Shown here: positions 59,881-64,000 of the stretch, in pieces
Numbering within the stretch: position 1 is the stretch's first letter
Layout of the letters: the number at the start of each line of letters is the position of its first letter
Source of the DNA: JACVCJ01 sp052437175
GTDB lineage: Bacteria; Bacteroidota; Bacteroidia; CAIKAF01
DNA length: 64,000 nucleotides
Direction of reading: 5' to 3'
Assembly (NCBI GenBank): GCA_052437175.1
Contig: JBQVOK010000005.1
Span: forward strand, 124,001 to 188,000
The notes under the pieces: generated by a model
What the model was told of the DNA's origin: nothing
The model's database searches: none
Seen by the model: only the letters and a program-made list of their open reading frames with translations
Translations under genes and position numbers: made by a program

Positions 59881-61377
59881 TTAGAAGGGTTCGTCGTTGA
59901 ATTTTGAACTTACCGTAATGGTATCGAACTGTACGCCGCCGTCGAAGTTGTTCTGCATCACGTAGGAAGTTTCCAGGTTCTCGAAGCGGGTCTTCTCTTT
60001 CACGAAGCGCAGGTTTACCGAGCCTACCGAACCGCTACGGTGTTTGGCAATGATGATTTCGGCGATACCCAGCAGGCTGTTGCCGTTCTCATCCACGTCC
60101 AGTTCGTAATATTCGGGACGGTAAATGAACATTACCATATCCGCATCCTGTTCAATGGCGCCGGATTCACGAAGGTCGGAGAGCTGTGGTTTTTTGCTTC
60201 CGCCGCGGGTTTCCACGGCACGGCTCAGCTGCGAAAGGGCAATGATGGGTATACCCAGTTCCTTGGCAATACCTTTCAGGGAGCGCGAAATACTGGAGAT
60301 CTCCTGTTCGCGGTTACCGGGGCCCTTGCTTTCGGTGCCGGCGGTCATCAGCTGCAGGTAGTCGATAATGATCATCTGTATCTGGTGCTGCATCTTCAGT
60401 TTACGGGCCTTGGCTCGGAATTCGTATATAGAAAGACCGGCCGTATCGTCGATGTATACCGGGGCCTGTTCCAGGCGGGCGATCTTGGCGGGCAGTTCCA
60501 GGCGTTCCTGTTCGGTCAGCTTGCCTTTTTTCAGTTTTTCACCGTCCAGGTCGGCTTCCGACATAATGAGCCTGTTCACCAGCTCCAGGTTACTCATCTC
60601 GAGCGAGAAGATGGCTACGGGTTTGTTGAAGTCTACCGCGGCGTTGCGCACCAGCGAAAGGGCGAACGAGGTCTTACCCATGGCCGGACGTGCCGCCAGG
60701 ATAATGAGGTTCCCCTTTTGCCAGCCGGCCGTCATCTGGTCCAGCACATAATAGCCCGAAGGTACGCCGGTGAGGCCCTCTTCCTGGTTGGAGGCTTCTT
60801 CCAGCTGTTTCAGGGCTTTCTGGATCACGGTGTCCACGCTTTCCACCCCGCGTTTAATATTGTTCTCCGCTACGCTGAAGAGGCTGCCTTCGGCTTCGTC
60901 GAGCAGTTCGAAGGTATCTACGGTATCGTCGAACGATTTCTCAATGATCTTGGAAGAGATCGTGATCAGTTCGCGTTTGATGTATTTTTCGGCAATGATG
61001 CGTGCGTGAAATTCTACGTTGGCCGAGGAACCCACGCGTGCCGTAAGCTGGGCTATGTAAAAGGCGCCGCCCACCAGTTCCAGTTCGCCGTTCTTGCGCA
61101 GACGGTCGGTAACGGTCATGATGTCTACGGGCTGACTGGCTGCGAACAGCTGCGAGATCGCCTTGAAGATGAGGCGGTGTTCTTCGCGGTAAAAGAAATC
61201 TTCCTTCAGTATTTCCAGTACGGTCACCACGGCTTCCTTATCAATAAGCACGGCACCCAGCACAGCCTCTTCCAGGTCGGTTGCCTGGGGCGGTACTTTG
61301 CTGTTCTGCGGCCACGCGCTGATGTCTTTCTGGGTGCGGGTAGCCCGGCGGGTCTGGGGTTTGTTTTTATCTTCCAT
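59881..61377 (-). CDS. dnaB: Replicative DNA helicase DnaB
   Basis: The hexameric fork helicase. At 498 residues it has the N-terminal DnaB domain with PQATDLEEAVLGAVLIDKEA (key residues P...EAVLG), a linker, and the RecA-like motor with Walker A ARPAMGKTSFALSL at about 235, Walker B IIIDYLQLM, and the AL-SQLSRAVETR motif. A short disordered N-terminal stretch precedes the fold. No intein is seen. A TACATTTG box at 61389-61396 lies 12 nt before the ATG. Confidence 0.95.
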   Translation of the reverse strand: MEDKNKPQTRRATRTQKDISAWPQNSKVPPQATDLEEAVLGAVLIDKEAVVTVLEILKEDFFYREEHRLIFKAISQLFAASQPVDIMTVTDRLRKNGELELVGGAFYIAQLTARVGSSANVEFHARIIAEKYIKRELITISSKIIEKSFDDTVDTFELLDEAEGSLFSVAENNIKRGVESVDTVIQKALKQLEEASNQEEGLTGVPSGYYVLDQMTAGWQKGNLIILAARPAMGKTSFALSLVRNAAVDFNKPVAIFSLEMSNLELVNRLIMSEADLDGEKLKKGKLTEQERLELPAKIARLEQAPVYIDDTAGLSIYEFRAKARKLKMQHQIQMIIIDYLQLMTAGTESKGPGNREQEISSISRSLKGIAKELGIPIIALSQLSRAVETRGGSKKPQLSDLRESGAIEQDADMVMFIYRPEYYELDVDENGNSLLGIAEIIIAKHRSGSVGSVNLRFVKEKTRFENLETSYVMQNNFDGGVQFDTITVSSKFNDEPF

Positions 61378-61705
61378 ATTCAGTACTGCAAATGTAGTGA
61401 ACCCGCTGCGTTTAACGGGTTATGAATTTTTTTCAACACAAAGGCGGATTTCAGTAGTTTGCTTGTAGTTATTACGATACAGAAACGGAGCACGTTTCGC
61501 TTTTGTGTTTTTTTAATGGAGCTGGCTGTGTTAAGCCGTTGTTTCGCAGGGGGTTGTTGTATTTCCCCTGTGTTAATAAAAAAAAGTACATCCGCAGGAG
61601 GGCCGCGGAAATTGTTAATAATGAAAAATCGTATAGCCGTAGTGAAAAGAAAAACGACCTGTTGTTTTCCTGCAGAGCTGTAAGCTAAAGACTTTCAGCC
61701 TGCGA
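61378..61705. other. 328-nt intergenic region between dnaB and the DUF2807 gene
   Basis: It holds a candidate dnaB -7 box at 61389-61396 (minus strand TACATTTG) near its left edge. Open frames on the plus strand (61459-61683) show no coding character: rare codons, no homology and no ribosome binding site. No tRNA, repeat or terminator was recognised. Confidence 0.6.
61389..61396 (-). promoter_or_regulatory. Candidate -7 box of dnaB
   Basis: TACATTTG on the minus strand, ending 11 nt before the dnaB ATG at 61377. A clear TTG about 20 nt upstream was not found. Confidence 0.35.
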
Positions 61706-62419
61706 TCAATTCACTTTTTCCACGTTGCCGGAAGCGCTGTCGTCCACATCGATCTGTGAAGGGTCGCCCTTGTAGCGTATATTGCCGCTGCCCGAAATAC
61801 TGCCCGTCAGTTTCTGCATCACCGTGGTTTCGATATTGCCGGAAGCCGAGGTACGTGCGTCGGTACTCTGGGAGATACAGTCGAACCCGAAAATATTCCC
61901 CGAAGCGCTGGTCTTGTACACGGCACGGGTGGCGGAACCTTTCAGGGTGATACTGCCCGAGGCGGAGGTTTCGGCACTCAGGTCGTCGAAGATACCGCTC
62001 ACCTCAATGGCACCGCTGGCGCTGGTCTTCAGTTCGGCCTGGGCCGCCAGGCAGTCGGTACAGCGTATATTACCGGAGGCCGAAGTTTCCAGTCCGCGCA
62101 GTTTGGCCGAAGTATGGACCTCGATGTCCAGTACATCGTATTTCTGCAGTATCTTCATGGGTTTGGCATCGATGTGCAGTTTGCCGTTGCTTACTTTCAG
62201 GCGCAGGGAATTGATGATGTTTTCGTTGGAAGTGATCTTTACAAAATCGCTGCCGTCGTTAATAACGGTTATTTCGCCGGCCGTGGCCATATCCAGGCGT
62301 TCGAACGTGCCGGGTTCAAACGTCTGGCTAACGACAGGGCCTTTGCCTTTAACGCAGGCCTGCAGGCTTACAAAGAGAACGATAACAGGGAGCAGTGTGC
62401 TGTATTTTACGGTATGCAT
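61706..62419 (-). CDS. DUF2807 (GIN-domain) lipoprotein with Ser-Ala-Ser-Gly repeats
   Basis: A 237-residue protein from the ATG at 62419 (MHTVKYSTLLPVIVLFVSLQACVKG). The lipobox LQAC predicts a lipoprotein. The DUF2807 or GIN domain, a putative autotransporter-type beta-helix head, fills the rest. The repeats are plain: ETSASGNI, KTSASGAI, ETSASGSI, KTSASGNI, RTSASGNI, GSISGSGNI and DDSASGNV at regular intervals of about 20 residues, consistent with turns of a beta-helix. A TATCTTTG box at 62442-62449 lies upstream. Function unknown. Confidence 0.85.
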   Translation of the reverse strand: MHTVKYSTLLPVIVLFVSLQACVKGKGPVVSQTFEPGTFERLDMATAGEITVINDGSDFVKITSNENIINSLRLKVSNGKLHIDAKPMKILQKYDVLDIEVHTSAKLRGLETSASGNIRCTDCLAAQAELKTSASGAIEVSGIFDDLSAETSASGSITLKGSATRAVYKTSASGNIFGFDCISQSTDARTSASGNIETTVMQKLTGSISGSGNIRYKGDPSQIDVDDSASGNVEKVN

Positions 62420-62441
62420 AAGAAATATATTGATGAAAGTA

Positions 62442-62449
62442 CAAAGATA
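62442..62449 (-). promoter_or_regulatory. Candidate -7 box of the DUF2807 gene
   Basis: TATCTTTG on the minus strand, 22 nt upstream of the start at 62419, matching TAnnTTTG exactly. It separates this gene from the DUF218-dapA unit. No clear -33 element. Confidence 0.4.
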
Positions 62450-62490
62450 GGAAAAGCTTTTCAGGCGGGGGTGGGCGGCCGATATGGATC

Positions 62491-63138
62491 TTAATATTTC
62501 CAGTAGTAATACAGCAGCTTCTGCCATTCGGTATTTACAGCAATGAGGCCTTCTTCGCTGTTCCACCAGTTGCGGGCATCGTAACGGTCCGAAGGTACAC
62601 CGAAGCAGTAGATATCCCGGTCCCGGGGCAGCATTTTTTTGCGCAGGCGCCATACACGGCGGGTATGTGCCGATGAGGTAATGATGACCAGGGAACCCGG
62701 CCGTTTTTCCAGGAATGCGGCAATGAGCTGTATTTCTTCAATGGTAGAGCTGCCCCTGTTCTGTAAAAGGATACGGGAGCTGTCCACGCCGTTCTGCAGC
62801 AGTACCTGCCGGCTCAGTTCGCCTTCGGTCTCGTTGCGGCCTATGATCCTAAGATCGGCAGATACGTTGGCGCCGGTGCAGATGAGGGTATCGATCTGCC
62901 CCTGGCGGTACAGGGCGGCTGCGGTTGCGGCGCGTTCCCGGGCATTGCCGGAGAGTACCACGGCGTATACGGCATGTGGGAAGGCAGAATTTTCGGACAC
63001 GTCCAGGTACGCGTACATACCCCGCAGAAGCGGTTTGCGGAAACAGAAAAGGATCAGCGGAACAAGCAGGCAGAAGAGGATTGCGCGGAACAGCGGCTTT
63101 TTAGCCCAGCTTTTCAACGGCGCGTATAATCTTTTCAT
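62491..63138 (-). CDS. DUF218/YdcF-SanA family membrane protein
   Basis: A 215-residue protein with one N-terminal membrane span (about 18-36) and a DUF218 domain: AVVLSGNARERAATAAALYRQG, then ETEGELSRQVLLQNGVDSSRI, STIEEI and VIITSSAHTRRV with the conserved Ser and His/Arg residues of the family. YdcF binds S-adenosylmethionine in E. coli and SanA/ElyC act in envelope integrity or cyclic enterobacterial common antigen; which applies here is unknown. The start overlaps the end of dapA by 38 nt, so the two are coupled. Confidence 0.85.
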   Translation of the reverse strand: MKRLYAPLKSWAKKPLFRAILFCLLVPLILFCFRKPLLRGMYAYLDVSENSAFPHAVYAVVLSGNARERAATAAALYRQGQIDTLICTGANVSADLRIIGRNETEGELSRQVLLQNGVDSSRILLQNRGSSTIEEIQLIAAFLEKRPGSLVIITSSAHTRRVWRLRKKMLPRDRDIYCFGVPSDRYDARNWWNSEEGLIAVNTEWQKLLYYYWKY

Positions 63139-63979
63139 ACACTTCGTTGTTCACGGGGGCCAGGGGAGCGCGCAGGGTGTTCTCGCAGAGGCCTTTTTTG
63201 TACAACGCGGCCTTGATGCCGCCGGGATTGCCGTCCAGGAAAATAAAGCGGGTAAAATCGAACAGTTTAAAGTGCAGCTCACGGGCCGATTCAAAATCGT
63301 CGGCCAGGCAGAAACGCACCATTTCTGAAAATTCATAGGGATAGGCATTGGCCACCACCGAAATTACGCCCGTGCCGCCGCTGGCGATAATTGGCAGGGT
63401 AAGGGCGTCATCGCCGCTGATCACCTGGAAATGTTCGGGTTTGTTCATGATGATATCGGTGATCTGCTCCAGGTTGCCCGAAGCTTCCTTGATACCCAGG
63501 ATATTTTTGTGGGCATTGGCCAGTTTCAGCGTGGTAGCAGCCGTCATGTTGCTTCCGGTGCGGCCCGGTACGTTATAGAGGATCACCGGTTTGGGCGAGG
63601 CGTCGGCCACGGCCATAAAATGCTCGAAATAGCCCTGCTGGTTGGGCTTATTGTAATAGGGAGCCACCGAAAGTACGGCGTCCACCTTGGAAAGATCGTA
63701 GGTTTCGAGGTTCTGTACCACCTCGCTGGTGTTGTTGCCGCCGATGCCCACTACCAGGGGCACGCGGCCGTGTATCTTTTCAGCGGTAAAAGCAAGCAGG
63801 GCCTTTTTTTCTTCGGCGCTCAGGGTTACACTTTCGCCGGTGGTACCCATGACCACCAGGTATTCTACATCGCCTTTTATCCAGAAATTAATGAGGTTTT
63901 CCAGGGCGTTATAGTCGATACTGCCGTCTTTTTTAAACGGCGTTACAATGGCGATTCCCGTTCCTTTAAGTTTAAGCAT
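63101..63979 (-). CDS. dapA: 4-hydroxy-tetrahydrodipicolinate synthase
   Basis: Condenses pyruvate with aspartate semialdehyde at the start of the diaminopimelate/lysine branch, needed for peptidoglycan. The 292-residue protein begins MLKLKGTGIAIVTPFKKDG. It has GTTGESVTLS for substrate binding, the catalytic Tyr in ILYNVPGRTG, and the Schiff-base Lys in LGIKEASGN. All are in place. It heads a transcript that continues into the DUF218 gene by a 38-nt overlap. Confidence 0.95.
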   Translation of the reverse strand: MLKLKGTGIAIVTPFKKDGSIDYNALENLINFWIKGDVEYLVVMGTTGESVTLSAEEKKALLAFTAEKIHGRVPLVVGIGGNNTSEVVQNLETYDLSKVDAVLSVAPYYNKPNQQGYFEHFMAVADASPKPVILYNVPGRTGSNMTAATTLKLANAHKNILGIKEASGNLEQITDIIMNKPEHFQVISGDDALTLPIIASGGTGVISVVANAYPYEFSEMVRFCLADDFESARELHFKLFDFTRFIFLDGNPGGIKAALYKKGLCENTLRAPLAPVNNEVYEKIIRAVEKLG

Positions 63980-64000
63980 GCGTGCTGAATTTTGGGCAAA

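Noticed and set aside
61459..61683. 74-codon plus-strand frame between dnaB and the DUF2807 gene
   Set aside because: Cysteine and arginine rich in a random manner, no ribosome binding site, and no domain.
61860..62110. Regular short repeats as a possible CRISPR or DNA repeat array
   Set aside because: The repeats encode SASG motifs in a protein frame with varied codons; there are no spacers of constant length.
61706..62653. Longer 315-residue form of the DUF2807 protein
   Set aside because: The lipoprotein signal begins at the ATG at 62419 and a -7 promoter box lies within the extra segment.
1..64000. tRNA, rRNA, integrase or insertion sequence
   Set aside because: No tRNA cloverleaf or TPsiC-box-like sequence with matching stem, and no transposase or integrase motif, was recognised on either strand; only a dedicated search could exclude small ones.

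Overview
The window looks like a chromosomal segment of a member of the Bacteroidota, possibly a Chitinophagales relative (that rank is a guess). The evidence is the gliding-motility gene pair gldE-gldD in the arrangement HU / mutY-ssb-gldE-gldD, several secreted proteins with a C-terminal type IX secretion (T9SS) sorting domain, Bacteroidota-style promoter boxes (TTG, about 20 nt, TAnnTTTG), weak Shine-Dalgarno sites, and lineage families such as DUF2851 and SusC-like TonB receptors. Base composition is around 50% GC except for one AT-rich island at about 26.2-27.4 kb. No rRNA, tRNA, CRISPR array, phage, integrase or insertion sequence was seen. Nearly all of the window is housekeeping and cell-envelope genes.

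Region by region. 1-6 kb: lgt, a secreted SleB-like protein, mtaB, comM and a small outer-membrane protein. 6-14 kb: two tandem secreted M43 metalloproteases with T9SS tails, gap, and a secreted LamG-like protein. 13.7-17 kb: lolD coupled to an alpha/beta hydrolase, then dnaX, whose tau form needs a -1 shift at a run of ten A. 17-25 kb: an M16 peptidase, gldD, gldE, ssb and mutY facing HU, a TPR protein, a 30-residue basic protein and rng. 25-33 kb: an S41 peptidase, the AT-rich island with an unrecognised gene, a DegT-family enzyme with His in place of Lys, a lipoprotein, an acyl-CoA dehydrogenase, a helix-hairpin-helix protein, and an NSS sodium symporter followed by a 48-residue membrane protein.

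33-43 kb: a DUF2851 protein, two tandem paralogous secreted T9SS proteins sharing an unusual conserved block, a leucine-rich-repeat (LRR) protein with pheT, and a Sua5-type threonylcarbamoyl-AMP synthase. 43-50 kb: parE, a phosphoglucose/phosphomannose isomerase with lipB, pabB with tilS, and an LptF/G permease. 50-53 kb: a TPP riboswitch ahead of a TonB-dependent receptor, which suggests uptake of thiamine or a precursor. 53-64 kb: an LRR protein, ribF, lemA, a CorC-like protein, a GT39 glycosyltransferase, a GATase-like secreted protein, dnaB, a DUF2807 protein, a DUF218 protein and dapA.

No large new multi-gene system is evident. The items most worth a second look are the dnaX slippery site, the TPP riboswitch with its solitary receptor, two tiny genes (23160-23252 and 31409-31555), the unknown AT-rich gene with a well-formed promoter, and the tandem secreted paralogs with the conserved GGWWCGDIEELNCG block.
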